A stretch of 64,000 bases of DNA from Hermatobates lingyangjiaoensis (taxonomy: Eukaryota > Arthropoda > Insecta > Hemiptera > Hermatobatidae), in assembly GCA_026182355.1 (NCBI GenBank), contig JAPFBL010000007.1, positions 744,001 to 808,000 of the forward strand, given 5' to 3'. The notes below the pieces were generated by a model that was not told the DNA's origin, searched no databases, and saw nothing but the letters and a program-made list of their open reading frames with translations. This document shows, piece after piece, positions 1 through 12,115 of this stretch; position 1 is the first letter of the stretch; each line of letters begins with the position of its first letter. Position numbers and translations under genes: made by a program.

Positions 1-720
1 CCATATTGTACAAATTCCCTAGTTATTGGGCTAAATTTCTTCAATGAAAAATCTTTTTTTTTTTGCAAAAATGTAATTTCAGACATTTTCTTCTCCTAAA
101 CTGTTATCTCCTGAGTGCAGAATTTTAGAATTATTAAGAAACTAACAGCAGGATTAACTAAAAAAAAAACTTGAAATTTCTTGCCCAGAAAGGCCAGTTT
201 TACAGTAAAATGTGAAAAATTGGATAAAAAATTAATTCTGAAAACTTCTGGACATTATACAGGTCTCACCATTTGATAGATCGTAATGAAATTGTACCCA
301 AATAGCACCTTTTGAGAAGATTAACCTTAATACTTTTTGTTAAAATTACAAGAACAGAACAAGTTATAGGTACATTTTATGATTTTAAGAAATGTTTTTT
401 TTGGTGTTAAACAGCTACGGTAGAACATTTAAATTTTCTGGAAAACATCTTTTTAAATTAGCATAGAAGGTAAAAATTTTTAAGAAATATTGAAACCAAA
501 CTACTACAAAAGCCAATATAGCTATAAAAACTGAACTTGGAATAATGGATGCTGTAGTTGTCAGATTTGTTTATATTCATTCAAAAATTGTTTATCACAG
601 TCTAGCCAACATAATATTTGTATAAAAATTATCTTTTATTCATTTTCATTTTGTCATTATAAATTATAGTACTAATTTTGTTACCTTACTTTTCAGTGAC
701 TATTTTTAATAAAACTGGAA
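1..720. repeat. Old dispersed repeat, copy 1
   Basis: This AT-rich stretch shares short diverged blocks, in the same order, with 18480-19150. Both have a 'gaggtc/caggtc ... TTTGAYAGATCGTAAWGAAATT' segment near 255-285 and 18770-18800, then a stretch ending near 'cagatttgttYatatt'. No coding potential is visible. The family is not recognised; it may be the terminal part of a large DNA element. Confidence 0.4.
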
Positions 721-3040
721 AATAAATTCATCAATTTTAATATCTGTGTTTTATTAATCGAAATATTTTGCTTTCTCAGAATGTCTGAAGGCACAGTGCA
801 CCTAACACATTTATGTTAGCTTATGCTTTTATTTGATGTTCTATGCATCACCGTACTTCTGCACCCCATCGATTCAATACAAAGTCTTTCGAAGAAAGTT
901 CACCATTCCTTCTACACACCAAAACAAACAATCCACTCAAGCTTAAAGCCAGTTAACGAAATAGCAATATTTCATTTTAAAAGGCTATCATAAATTTCTG
1001 GAAATTAGAGGATATTTTAAACAAAAGTCAGAGTATGCTACATTCTTATGACGTGTGACTTTAACGTCAAAGAAGGGAAAGAGTTGAATGTTAAATTATA
1101 TTCGAGCCAGTCAGAGAGGGTTTTATTTCATCTTATAAATTAACGAAAATTAAAACCATTTATGAAATCATATCTCTACACTCTCTTACCTCGGCAATAA
1201 TACAGATTGCAATTCAAGAGCGGGGCTCACATTCTCCGAAATATAACTCCCTATGGAGTTATGCTACTCAAAACACCCACTTTAATCAGTTTATGTCGTC
1301 GGATGGAAATATTATTACTTTCGGGTGGGTCCCAAACTCACCCGTTTTTGCATGAGGGATATACAATTTAAGAAATAATCTCATAGCCTAACTGTTTGTT
1401 AACGTTTAAGACCTGCTAAGAAACAGATTTCGTTGAGATCAAATGAACTACAAATGTTTATAAATCTTGTAAAGACTTCATATTCCCTTTTCTGGTAGTT
1501 TTATTTCACTCCTGTCTGCAAGCCGATTATTTTCTACAAGCAAGGTAAATACCATCCTAAAACTTAAAAAAGGAACTAAAACGACATCCCACTTTCACAG
1601 TGAAAAAGTTTGGAAAATAGTCCTTTGCCACTCCATTATTATAGGTTACTAACCTCTCACCACTTGAATGGAATATCTTCGGCAACGATATCTAAATACA
1701 GTCTTCTGAATAAAATCTAAATGCAAAGTCAACGCATACGTGCCAAGTAGGTGCAGGTATCCCAAAAAGAAAAGGCGAGAGTAAATGACTGCGTGCAGTT
1801 TAGCTGCGGTGGGGCTAGAGGTTTCCTCTTATAATCCAATACCATGTTACTCAACCTGGCTCTCCTCTCATCCCATCCATGCTTTCAAAGGAAACCCTGT
1901 GCTTTTACATTTTGCGTAACACTGACTGACATTTTAAAAACACAGCTGCACTGAACTAAGCATTATAAGAAAAATATCGAGATAGCCTAAAGTTTTCGCT
2001 TCTTGAAAAGACCTGCACACGTTTTACCTACCTTATTCTTAACGCTAAGAGATGTTTTAATTAAAATTTTAACTCTGCCAAGGAAGGAACAAAACGAAAA
2101 TTGATTAATCTTAACTGGACACTCGATTTTATCTGCCCATTTAAGCAGTTATATGCCTCCCTTCTACACTATGTCAAAGATATGTTTAAAATTATTCTTC
2201 AAAAATTTCTAGGCATAAATACTTTTTTCGATTTAGATCAAAATGCAAAATAAATATTCTGCTTGAGAAAGCAATGAAAATTATAGTCCCTTTCGCAATA
2301 ACTGCATACAGACGTGAAGCTGGATTTTTATGTATGACGGTAATATCAAATACATTTGTAATAGGGTTTGTGTTGTTCCACCTCTACAACTTAACTTGAC
2401 TAATTCGACGCCACAATGGTGCAGCAGTAATCTTTTCTTCAACAGTGTGTGTCTAGAAACAAACAACATCTACAGATTTTTTAGTAATCATATATCTTTA
2501 AACAACGATTTTATGATTTCCATTTATATTATCTGTCTTCTTTCAAAAGCACAGTTACTTCCATGTAGAGATTGCAATAATTACTAACTCATAAAATCAA
2601 AAACTATTTTAAGTAAAAGATAATAAAATACATACAGTAGTAATATGGGTAGACTTTTTTTTGTTGAAAAATCAAAAAGGTAAGGCATTAAAAATGCGTC
2701 GGTAAAAAAAAAGGGAAAAAACTGCACTGAATATACGTGTATTTGTCTCAACACCGAAAAGGTTTACAAACTAATACAAAAATAAAAGTGCTTTTAGTCA
2801 AATATCTTAAACCTCTTAATAATGGAGGAGACCTAAAAACTCTGTCTGGCCTACTAATATAGGAAGTACTGGAATATTGGACAACAATGACCAAATTTTA
2901 ATAACAAAAACGGTTATTAAAAATGAATTTTTAATACTGCTGTTGGAATTACTGATCTTTTTAACAATAGCTGACTGATAACTGATGACTGATGATAAGT
3001 AAAAGAATTTCACTGTATTAATTATACAGGGGGATGTTTG
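721..3040. other. AT-rich, no gene seen
   Basis: Only short, compositionally random ORFs are present. No splice-framed GC-rich exon, RNA gene or recognisable transposon was seen. Confidence 0.5.
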
Positions 3041-3235
3041 CAAGGAGCTACTGCAACCTGGTGGTGGTTAGGGAACTACACGTGATGGAGGGGATGCGCC
3101 TAGTAGGGTCTTCTCTTTTGTCTTTTGTGTTGGTAAGTCTGAGGCCCAGCATTCACGTAGCTTAGATACGAGTAAGACGCGTATCCGGGACTTATTCTCT
3201 GGGGCTGCATCTCTTTCAGGTACCCACCAATCAGT
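3041..3235. other. GC-richer block, possible SINE remnant
   Basis: This short GC-richer island stands out from its surroundings. Its right end ('ggggctgcatctctttcagg', near 3200-3220) resembles the body of the SINE copies at 11920-12115 and 26885-27110. No clear pol III boxes were found, so it may be an old SINE tail. Confidence 0.25.
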
Positions 3236-6080
3236 TAATTTTAAAATAAAACATATGCAATATTGTTATCTTATTAATCATTTGGAGCAGGTGGGTATGA
3301 ATGAATCAAAACCTGTAGACCAGAGAGGTCAGTTTGTAATTGAAAAACTAACAATATTCTGATTATGACACCAATAAAAGTTTATATTATGTATCTAAAT
3401 GAAAGGCTTATTAAAATTATGAGTTTACAGTAGTATAATCAAGTGTAAGATACTCGCCTACCTCGACTACTCGCATCCACTGGAGGAGCCATACAAACAC
3501 AGAAGGAAATATCATAGTCATTTTAAAATTTCAACACTGATAAACATACTTTGGGAGTAGGCACAACTTACTTATTGTATATTAATTTCTTCTAATTTTT
3601 TCTTGGGTCTTGACATATTTTTAGAGGAAAATTATAAGCCATGGATTTTTTGCGTACTTTTGGGTTTAATATATTTTTTTACCCAATGCATACACTTATG
3701 AACATTACTCCTTTTCTGTTGTCTACGATGTGAAAGTGTGGTCAATTTTATGATTCCGCACCTACTAACCACGGTTGAACCATATTACTGGATGTGCCAA
3801 CCAAACATGGTGCCACTCATCAAGTAGTAACCACGCTGTTCACCAACATTCACATCGGTGGGAAACGATATTAAACAGGGATATGGCCGATGCAAGCGTA
3901 GAATTATCTTAGTTTGTTCCAACACCCACACTTGTAGGTATCACTTTAGTAGTGTAAAAGTACAAAACAAACTTGACTTCTATGTTATTTCAATGAAAAA
4001 GTTTAGACCTTATACTGATAATAATATTTTTACAAACATCACGAAAGATGTAACATTGTAGGCTGCTGCAAAAAGTGAAGCAATGTAAGTCTCAGATAAG
4101 TAGAATAAATGGCTTCAATTTTTCTATGGAGGAATAATGAAAAAAAAAGAATCCAAAATGCATAGAAGACGAAATGATATTATTTTGCTCGTATACGTTT
4201 AATCAAACCAAAAAACGGATCAAAGGGATGCTGTACCACATTTATTTTTATTATTGCTATCTGAAAATGTAGTGAAATTAAATTATGGGGGAATTTTAAA
4301 ACACCCGCTGCAATGAAATTACCAGTTGATCCAGCAACTAATTTACCGATGCAGGTAAAATGTTATAGTATGTTGAGTTGTAAAATCATCACAATTTTAA
4401 AACTGATTTTAAATCACTATCTTTAAAATTTTCAAATGCTCTAACCGATTTAATTTTTCTTTTCACTTTACCGGTATCTGTAATTAATAACTATTGTCAA
4501 TATTAAAAGTAATAAACAAATATTCCAAAAATTATATTTTGTTAGTAATAAATACAAACATTAATAATGAACTGGTAAAAAGGAAATTAGAGTTTTTGGA
4601 AATTTATTTTTTTACCTTTTATATACCAATTGTCTTGGTTTCAAGTGGAGCTCAATATTATAGCGGCGGGGGTGATACGCTAACCTGGTGCGAGCCTAAT
4701 AATATGTTTAATCAACTTAGTGTGTGAAAGAAATTCAGCGGTATATTTCCAATGACTCTTCCCTTAAAAGAATTCTCCATTAGAGAACACTTTGGTGTTC
4801 CACTACAAAATACTCTAAGAGTAAATACACATAGAAATATTTTGCAATCAGTCGTTAATTTTGAACATTTCGTACAGTAGACGAAGTTATGTTTAAGGTC
4901 CACACTTGGCCTTTTACCTCCGGTCCGTACTAAAACAGTTAAGTGTAGCAATTTGTTTATTGGTTAACAACTTAGTTTTCAGAAAGCCTTATTATACTTA
5001 TGTTTACGATCAAAAAATGCAAATAATCTGGAGTGGGCTGCTCTCAACTTTTCTATACGTGAACAGATAATCAAACTCCATGGTAAAAAATAAGATGTAA
5101 CTTATACAATTTAATGTAACTGTATATACATATAGCAATAACTTAAAAGTTCACATTGTTAGAGTAATATCATACTTCATTGTTTCTTTTTATCATATTC
5201 AAAATCACATCGTGTGATATCACATTTGTGGGATGTTTATCATGCAATACTCATGTAAGGCATATTTAATATTGAATATTAGTTTTCTAGAATCAACAGA
5301 AGAGAGGATTATACTTGGTAGTAGTTTTCGAATCATGTACCATAAAGAACTGTACCCATGTCTCATTATAACCAAAATAATTGTGTGTTTTGCCAGAACA
5401 AAGAAATATATGTCTGCCCATCAGGAGCATTTACAAAATATTTTGACACCCACCCAGTTAAACGCTGAGAAAAATCATGAAAACATGATTTGGTTAACTT
5501 CAAAGCGTGAAAATCAGTAAAACTTTCAAAATATACTTCTTAAATCATTATTAATTTAGTGCTAACAAAAGAAGATAACATTTGTAATTTAGGAAGCCAA
5601 AAAGTATCCTTCAAAAGATTTTGTGTATAATTACAGATCGTACTAAACTTATAGCAACTTCTATTTCAAAACTTGCAGCCATATATGTCACATATATTTA
5701 TAATTAAAGTACTATTATTTAAGTAAATTGCTATGGTGCAGTAAATTATGTTGAAATATCCGTGTCAAAAGCATATTTACTCTCAGGAAGAGACGTTGAA
5801 ATTTATATAGCCTTAATAGCTTAAAAATTTACTTTCGATTCGATTTTCAAAATATTTATCTAAGTTATCTAGACAAATCCAGCTAGAAGAGCAGGTGACC
5901 ATTATTCAGAGTTGAGTTCACGTTTTCAGGGCTATACTGCCTCTTAAAACTTTTACAAATCATCATTTTTTGCTTATAATACTAATTTTAGATAGATGTT
6001 TCAATTTTTTTAATGTTGATAGATGGAAACATTTTTTTTATAAATTCAGAGTGTGTACCACAATAGCCCTTTTTGTTTGA
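3236..6080. other. AT-rich, no gene seen
   Basis: No exon-like GC-rich segment, RNA gene or recognisable mobile element was found on either strand. Confidence 0.5.
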
Positions 6081-6420
6081 GCGAATTCACGAAGAAACTA
6101 TACAGCTCACCGTAGTATGAGGAGCTATTGGGATCTTCAGCTTCATTGCTACCCGCCGTGGCTCGCTGTGGCTCAGGTGAAGAAACTGATTTTCACAAAG
6201 CAACAAACAATTTCCTTACCTTGGTCGTGGAAGTGGTCCCTGCGAGGGTGAATGCTTGTGGTTAAAGATGCTGTTCCTTATATTGTATTTAACTAGGCAC
6301 CCAGGCAGTACACTGAGGAGTAAGCCTGAGTGAAAGCCTGGTACTGTCGGCCATTTTCTGACCTGTGCCTTGAACTGGAGCGATTCCTCTTTTTCAGCCT
6401 TTCAGCCTAAAACTAAACAA
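6081..6420. other. GC-richer segment, unassigned
   Basis: This is a locally GC-rich island in AT-rich DNA. A possible donor (CAG followed by GTGAAG, near 6178) follows a GC-rich stretch on the plus strand, but no frame gave a recognisable protein. It could be a non-coding exon, a regulatory island or an old repeat. Confidence 0.2.
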
Positions 6421-7880
6421 GAAAAACTAAACCAAAGTTAAGAAATGTCTTAGAAACAGAAAAATGAAAAAAAATAGGTATGCACCTTAGGCCACCTCTA
6501 ATTTGGAAGTTCCTCAAATGTAGTCAACCTAAGCGCCAACCTCATGGTCTTTACACGGTATCAAAAGCTCCGACACATAGAACCTTAGTTACTATAAACA
6601 CCACATTTGAAAGATTTTAAGCCAACACTTATGATGAAATTTTAAGTTTCTAAAATTAGCAAAATATCAGGTTAAAAATAAATTCATATTTACATATAAA
6701 GTACCATTAAGTACCTTACTAAGAACTATACGCCAGTAAAATGTGAAAAAGACTTGCCAGAATTTACAGAACTTAAACGCCAGAACGTAAGGCGTTTATC
6801 AAACTTATTGTAAATAGCACCCAGCCAGCCACATGCAGGCTGGATTCAAAGGACCTTGAAACGTTGATCAAAATTTAAAAAAATAAATGATACTATGGTT
6901 TATAGTAATAAAAAAAAATAAAAAAAGTTACTTTAAATATAATGGTTCTGAAAAACGACAACAGATTCAATATAATACTGGAATAATTACTAGATTAATA
7001 CCATACTGTATCATAACATATCATACTGGATTAATAGTTACACCAAGCTAATATTTTCTTATATTCTCATGAAAGACACTTACATTTTTTTTAAATTCAT
7101 TTTTAAGTTTAATAAATCTGTTTGGCTATGGTATGTTAAAAAAAATGAATTAATCTAGAGAAATCTGACAAGTAGGGTAGACAGGAATAATAAGTTCAGC
7201 TTTTATATTAAAATGCATCTTTCTGCGTTCTAAAATGTTCGCAAAATTATCATGGCATTTTAATTTTAGCTAGATATCTTGGTGTAAAACTTTAATATTC
7301 TATAGGCTGTATTTTTGTGGTAAAAATGTCTAAATTGACAAAATATTGACCACTATATGCACCTTTACTGTGATGCATTTCGCAAAAATAAAAAAAACAC
7401 AAAAAACCTATACAGATTATCCTCCCACTATAAACTATTTTTGTGTTCAAATTCATTATGATACTACTCACAGTATCTCTTCAAACACTGTGAGAAGTAT
7501 CGTTTTCACATCCTTTTGTATTGTCATTTAAAATAAAAAAATTACATTTTTATGTGGAGTGATATAATCAGTCCTCAAATAACTTCATGATTTGGTTAAT
7601 TCTAATATCACTTCTAAACAAATTACAAATTTTCAGTTTTTTATTGTTTCTAGTTGCAAGGAAAAAAATTGGGAAAAAAAGTGACATAATAGATAATGCA
7701 GTGGCTTAATTGTTAAAAAGCAGTGCGTCTTCATCTTTATGGATGGTTGATACAGGATCCTCGTACAGTTAATTAACACAAACGACTTCATTGTATATTG
7801 TATAATGAGCACAAGTATAATGAGATAATAGTACAGGTGTCTGAATAGAAGAAAGTGCTATAGCGTCTTCTTTGTTATTG
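6421..7880. other. AT-rich, no gene seen
   Basis: Nothing beyond low-complexity A/T runs was seen. Confidence 0.5.
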
Positions 7881-8510
7881 GTTCAGGTTTCAAGACAGCA
7901 GTGGCCTCGGTAGCAAGAAAGTTAAATTTGCCTGTTTGATCGATGTACCGTCTGGACCAATCGCGCCTTGTTTTCTAGAAACTGCGTGTCGTTCTCCATA
8001 TCACTCAGCTGTCTCCCTCTTATTGGATTTCCACAGATTGCCTCATGACCAGATGGTATCTCATACTGCCTTGAAATCGAAAATTTTACGTACAAGACCT
8101 CCTAACATTATACACGAGTCTACATGTGCCGTATATACTTTCACTGTTACACTTATTTCAGCACTCTGTACTAAAGGTATTGTCATTGTCAACTGTTAAG
8201 TTTATCTTAATAGTTTTTACTTTTTCTTTCCTATGTTAAATTTCTTTCCCTCCAAGACACATCATTATAGAGGCTCAACGCCATCAAGGAGCAAGTGTGG
8301 TCCATTTCTACTTAGCCATCGACATTTAAGCCATCGGCGGTCACATTTCGAGTAATGTAATGTAATGACCCCGGTACTTGGATACGGACAATAACAAGAG
8401 CTATCCGCCCAATGTTGGTTAATTTCAGTAATCTTACGGGGGATTACTGTATGGCTCGTAGTCATACTGGTCAACACTAAGGTTGATAAGATTTTGTACA
8501 AAAAATACCA
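7881..8510. other. GC-richer segment with weak ORFs, unassigned
   Basis: An 87-codon plus-strand ORF (7936-8199) and a 78-codon minus-strand ORF (8265-8501) lie in somewhat GC-richer sequence. Neither translation shows a domain I recognise or good splice context. A decayed transposon is more likely than a host gene. Confidence 0.2.
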
Positions 8511-8817
8511 GCATCTTTCAAAACGGAAGAATATTCAATTGGATATTATTAAGATCTAGAAAAATATGAGTTTCATAGAAGCGCCCATAATTTCTTTCAA
8601 AAATTTGAAAATAGTAAAGGTTTTTATTGGTGCCTAACAAGTTAACTAGTAAAATAATTATAAAAACAACAAATTACAGTTTTACTGGAATTTATTATTA
8701 ATTAATGATTTTACGGTTGTTATTACCCACACTATATTTTTGGCTTCTTTGACTTCAGTTTCAAACGAAGGTTACCAAAACTCAACAACGTTTTAAATAT
8801 TCATGATATGAATAAGG

Positions 8818-9130
8818 TTAGGTTAAGTTGCAGTGACCATACCAAAAGATAATCCACATAGACCATACACTGGCCCCCTGTGACACCACAAAACAAACAG
8901 AGTAAGGCTATTCTCCCTCCTCAGGAGTACACTTGAACCATTCCGAGAGAAAAACAATTCTCGGGGATCAGACACTTGATATCAGTGTGTCAACACTGAT
9001 CAACTGTTAATCCCCCTCAGGGCGGACGACAGCCACCCAACCTCAACCACCATGACATCTGCAACCAGAGATTTGTCAAAGCACACCTCTCCCACTTCTC
9101 GAGGCTACAACTAGTCACATGCACAAGCCA
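8818..9130 (+). repeat. Dispersed repeat R, copy 1
   Basis: This copy starts with a 'ggttaggtt' type head, followed by an 'agaccatacactggcccc' block. The same order of motifs recurs at 62101-62430 (+) and 22262-22760 (-). No ORF is conserved among the copies. In this copy the repeat abuts the LINE RNase H remnant to its right, so it could be a LINE 3' UTR, but that is inference. Confidence 0.45.
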
Positions 9131-9261
9131 CAACAAAACAGCTTATTCAATATTATCATCGGCTAATAACTTTATTGGACAATAGGTAAAATTTGACAAA
9201 CCCGGAGCTTTGGCGTAGTGATTTAGATTCCAAGATGATACAGGATATGTGTCAAAAGAAA

Positions 9262-9660
9262 GGTGCTAGATCAGGCAACTTCATCAGCCTTGCAGTTGTC
9301 TATTATGTTTCAGTGTGTCGGAACCCAAAATAGGCTAACTTTTAACCTCTCTGATGACCTGTTTAAGAGTATTCTATGATCCAATGCTACCTTAGACTTA
9401 GTGTAAGCTCCTCTAAGTGTTTTGGTAGCTATTTGGCTATCTAAAAAAATCTGGATATCATTATCCCGCTGGGAGGTAAAGGCTAATTGGTGCTTTTTTA
9501 CTTCTTCCACAATAGCAATCATCTCCACTTGAAACACAGTATAGTGATCGGCCATCAAACTATGCTCCAATTCAAGTAATTTTGAAAAGACACTTCTACC
9601 AACCTTACTTACCCTTACCACCAGCTTTGATCCATCAGTGAAACTTCGATTGGGTTTGCC
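9262..9660 (-). pseudogene. LINE ORF2 RNase H domain, broken
   Basis: On the minus strand this reads as the RNase H domain found at the end of ORF2 in I/R1-type non-LTR retrotransposons. The three acidic anchors are visible in order: the D of FTDGSK (near 9632-9643), the E of VFQVE, and the D of FLDSQ. They are followed by a WVPTH motif where the family has WVPGH. A stop codon follows WVPTH at once, and another follows a KADEVA motif (near 9278-9294, family KADELA). The copy is therefore dead. In a live element this domain removes the RNA strand during target-primed reverse transcription. No reverse transcriptase remains nearby. It lies downstream, on the opposite strand, of repeat R. Confidence 0.85.
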
Positions 9661-10795
9661 ATTTGAGAACAGGTTTCCCTTCCAACCATCCCTTTGAGGG
9701 ATGATTGTAGAAAAACTAGTTACAAATGAGTGTTTTACAACGACGATATCTGCACATAAGTTACTGGTTTCCTAAAGCAAAGTCTAATGAACAATCTGGG
9801 TCTCCCTCCAGGGGTTGACGCATGTAACCTAATGGCAGAATCCCCTTCTGTGCTGTAACTTCCACAGGTTTGTTACCAATGAACTTTTTGTAAATTTTTT
9901 AAGAGTTGATTGACATACCAACATCAGGTTGGTTCAATTTTCTTAATCCACAGGATGTAACGAACAAAAAATCCTCATAATAGAAGAAGAGAAAGTAAAG
10001 AGGTAGGATAGAATAGGGATGGGAAAAAGGGTATGAAAGAATAAAAAGAGAGTATTAGTAGATAGGAGAAGGAAAAAGGCCGCTTTACTCTCGTCTGTCA
10101 GAGTAAGGCAGCACAAACCACCTCACTCTGTCCAGGGGCCACCACGAGGAGGTGAGAGTAGCGTAGAGTCAGAGAGGCTTTAACAGACGCTTCATGACTC
10201 CTGGACCCCACATAGAGTGATGAAAATATAAATCACAAAGAAAAACTCAAGATGAATGTAAGGATGAATAAAAACCGAATGGTATTGAGTTTAATTTTTG
10301 TGTTTGCTCTTTATAAATTTATAACCAACAATAATATCCTTATTATAAATTATAATCTCGTATATATGCTTATTATTATCATATTATAAATAATAGGAAA
10401 GTCATTTAGTAGAAAATAAGAAATCAAACTACCAAAAGTGAAAGTAAAGTCATAGAAATTATATAGACAACTAACTAAATTAATCATAATTAAGCTAAGT
10501 GATAGAAGTGCTCTGCTGTTTAGTGTTGAACTATTTCAATACCCGTAATGATACAAGTTCATTATTTTTTACGATTCACTCTATTTTATACTTAGTTTTA
10601 CAAGTTCCATTGAAAGAGAATGTTTCATTTTTTACAAAATCGGTCGCCGAAAGAGAGGACTAAGAACTGCAATGCTTCAGCAGCCTGGATATTATTCAAG
10701 TAGGTTAATCAGACTATATTTTACTACAAAAATTCACTTTAATTTTTAATTTTACTTTTAATTAATACTTCGTTAAAATATCTCCTGATCGATCT
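9661..10795. other. No gene seen; GC-richer patch near 10080-10210
   Basis: The left part may hold decayed LINE sequence upstream of the RNase H fragment. A GC-richer patch at 10080-10210 has no recognisable coding content. The rest is AT-rich. Confidence 0.4.
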
Positions 10796-10930
10796 ATATA
10801 TATTATTGAAAATGACACGATTATATTATGATACCTTGTTTCATTAACAAGTTTCATCAAATTTTCTAAATAACACTCCTCAGTATTATTCGTAATCCGT
10901 CTAATGATCGAAAAGCAACATTCGCTACTG

Positions 10931-10976
10931 GATCAGACATGTTTCGAATGATTAACAATTCCATCATCAGTGCACG
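10931..10976 (-). ncRNA. Hammerhead-ribozyme-like motif, family E left arm
   Basis: The minus strand shows CUGAUGA, one extra U, a weak stem II (GAAU with AUUC), GAAAC, a two-base loop and GUC. This is the hammerhead core order. Stem I is only about two pairs, so activity is doubtful. Confidence 0.45.
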
Positions 10977-11051
10977 ATGAATAAGATCTAAGGTGAAATA
11001 TCTGGTAGATTAAGGTGAAATTAAACCAGATATTCCACCTTAGATGTTATT

Positions 11052-11095
11052 CACGTCCTGATGATGAATGTTGATCATTAGAAACATGTCAACCA
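11052..11095 (+). ncRNA. Hammerhead-ribozyme-like motif, family E right arm
   Basis: CUGAUGA (11058-11064), one extra U, weak stem II (AAUG with CAUU), GAAACAUGUC (11081-11090). The catalytic core is intact, but I find no convincing stem I. Confidence 0.45.
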
Positions 11096-11254
11096 TAGGA
11101 GATGTACAATATTGTGTAGACGAAATAACGAGAGTGTTATTTAGAAAAATTGAGAAACTTGTTAAGAAATAGGTATTAAATTTGGTGTCATTTTCAATAA
11201 TGTGTGTGTCAAAGAAGGACTGCTACCAAAATTTACGAATATATATGTATATAT

Positions 11255-11366
11255 CTTAGTCTTGTTTTCCCATTTTCTTATTGTGGTTTGATCATTGATT
11301 GTTATTTCACGTGTTTATGTGAAATCTTTATATATATATATGTATATATAATATATATATATATTA
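11255..11366 (+). mobile_element. PLE family A terminal fragment with (TA)n
   Basis: This is the right-hand end of the family A unit seen intact at 34372-34497, starting just downstream of where its ribozyme would be. It includes the terminal hairpin TTTCAC/GTGAAA and ends in (TA)n (about 11328-11365). It joins the family E pair to its left through a short TA-rich stretch, giving a chimera of two families. Confidence 0.7.
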
Positions 11367-11559
11367 TTTCTTTAATTAATAAGTTTTTCTTGAGTTTTTA
11401 ATGCATATAAAAAGTTCAAAGAAGATTTTCTTTGCTTGTTTCCAACGTCACATTTATTCGCTTTCACGTTTAGTCCTGTTCTAAGGTCAAAAAGAGCTAA
11501 TTAGCCCTAGTTAGTAATTTAGCACCCAATTTAATTATGGAGTTCTAAATTTGGATTCA

Positions 11560-11745
11560 CTTAAGTTTATCATAAGAGGGATGCTTAATGATCTCAGGCG
11601 GCTTAGCACTGCTTTGTGCCCTCTTAAAGTGACGGCATGCACACTATTTTTCATTTCTCACATGAGCAATCTCATGGCCACGATTTGAACCTCTAATTCT
11701 CAGTACTAAAGGGCAAGCACGTTACCTGCTAGACTACTCCTGACG
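11560..11745 (-). mobile_element. tRNA-derived SINE
   Basis: The minus strand has an internal pol III promoter: a good A box, TAGTCTAGCAGG (near 11725-11736), and a good B box, GGTTCAAATCG (11681-11691). The spacing is tRNA-like. A unique body of about 110 bp follows to the left. The same head, including a 'TTTAGTACTGA' stretch between the boxes, recurs at 25590-25705. SINEs of this kind are mobilised in trans by LINE machinery. Confidence 0.7.
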
Positions 11746-11919
11746 CTAAAGCAATATACTTGCTCAAACAGTTTAACCATCATAGATAGATAGGGATGAT
11801 AAGGGCGTTTATCGGTAAGCTGATATCAACAAAATGTCAGAGAAAAAACTCAGGATGCATGTAAGGATGAATAAGAATGACTTTCAGCTTTAGTTCTATT
11901 GGGGTTATATTACTCTGAA

Positions 11920-12115
11920 GGTTCAGATGTGGTCTGCAGGTAGCATACTTGCCAATCTTTTTGAAGATTAGAGGTCGAATCTTGATAGGAAATGAAAAAA
12001 AAGAAACTGTCCATCCTGGGGCTGCATGATGTCAGGTACTCTTTAAAGATTCCTTGTTTTATAAAAGCAAGTTAGGTAAATACAGGAATCCATATGTAGA
12101 ATCAACCCGGGTGGA
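11920..12115 (+). mobile_element. tRNA-derived SINE, body related to 26885-27110
   Basis: An A-box-like TGGTCTGCAGGTAG (about 11930-11943) and a B-box-like GAGGTCGAATC (about 11971-11981) lie at SINE spacing. The body contains 'ggggctgcatgatgtcagg' and ends 'gtagaatcaaccc'. Both segments recur in the same order at 26885-27110, so this is an interspersed family. Confidence 0.65.

Larger units (their letters stand above)
10796..11243. mobile_element. Penelope-like inverted pair, family E
   Basis: Two diverged arms face each other about a centre near 11010: 10796-10998 on the minus strand and 11022-11243 on the plus strand. Each arm, read outward, has a CUGAUGA...GAAACAUGUC motif, then a 'gagtgttatttagaaaaa' block. 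The right arm then reads VCVKEGLLPKFTNIY (11199-11243), matching the ICLKEGLLPNFTNIY segment of the PLE at 34.5-36.2 kb. That identifies the pair as the pLTR and first ORF codons of a PLE. Both arms run into TA-rich sequence. The copies carry stops and are old. Confidence 0.65.
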
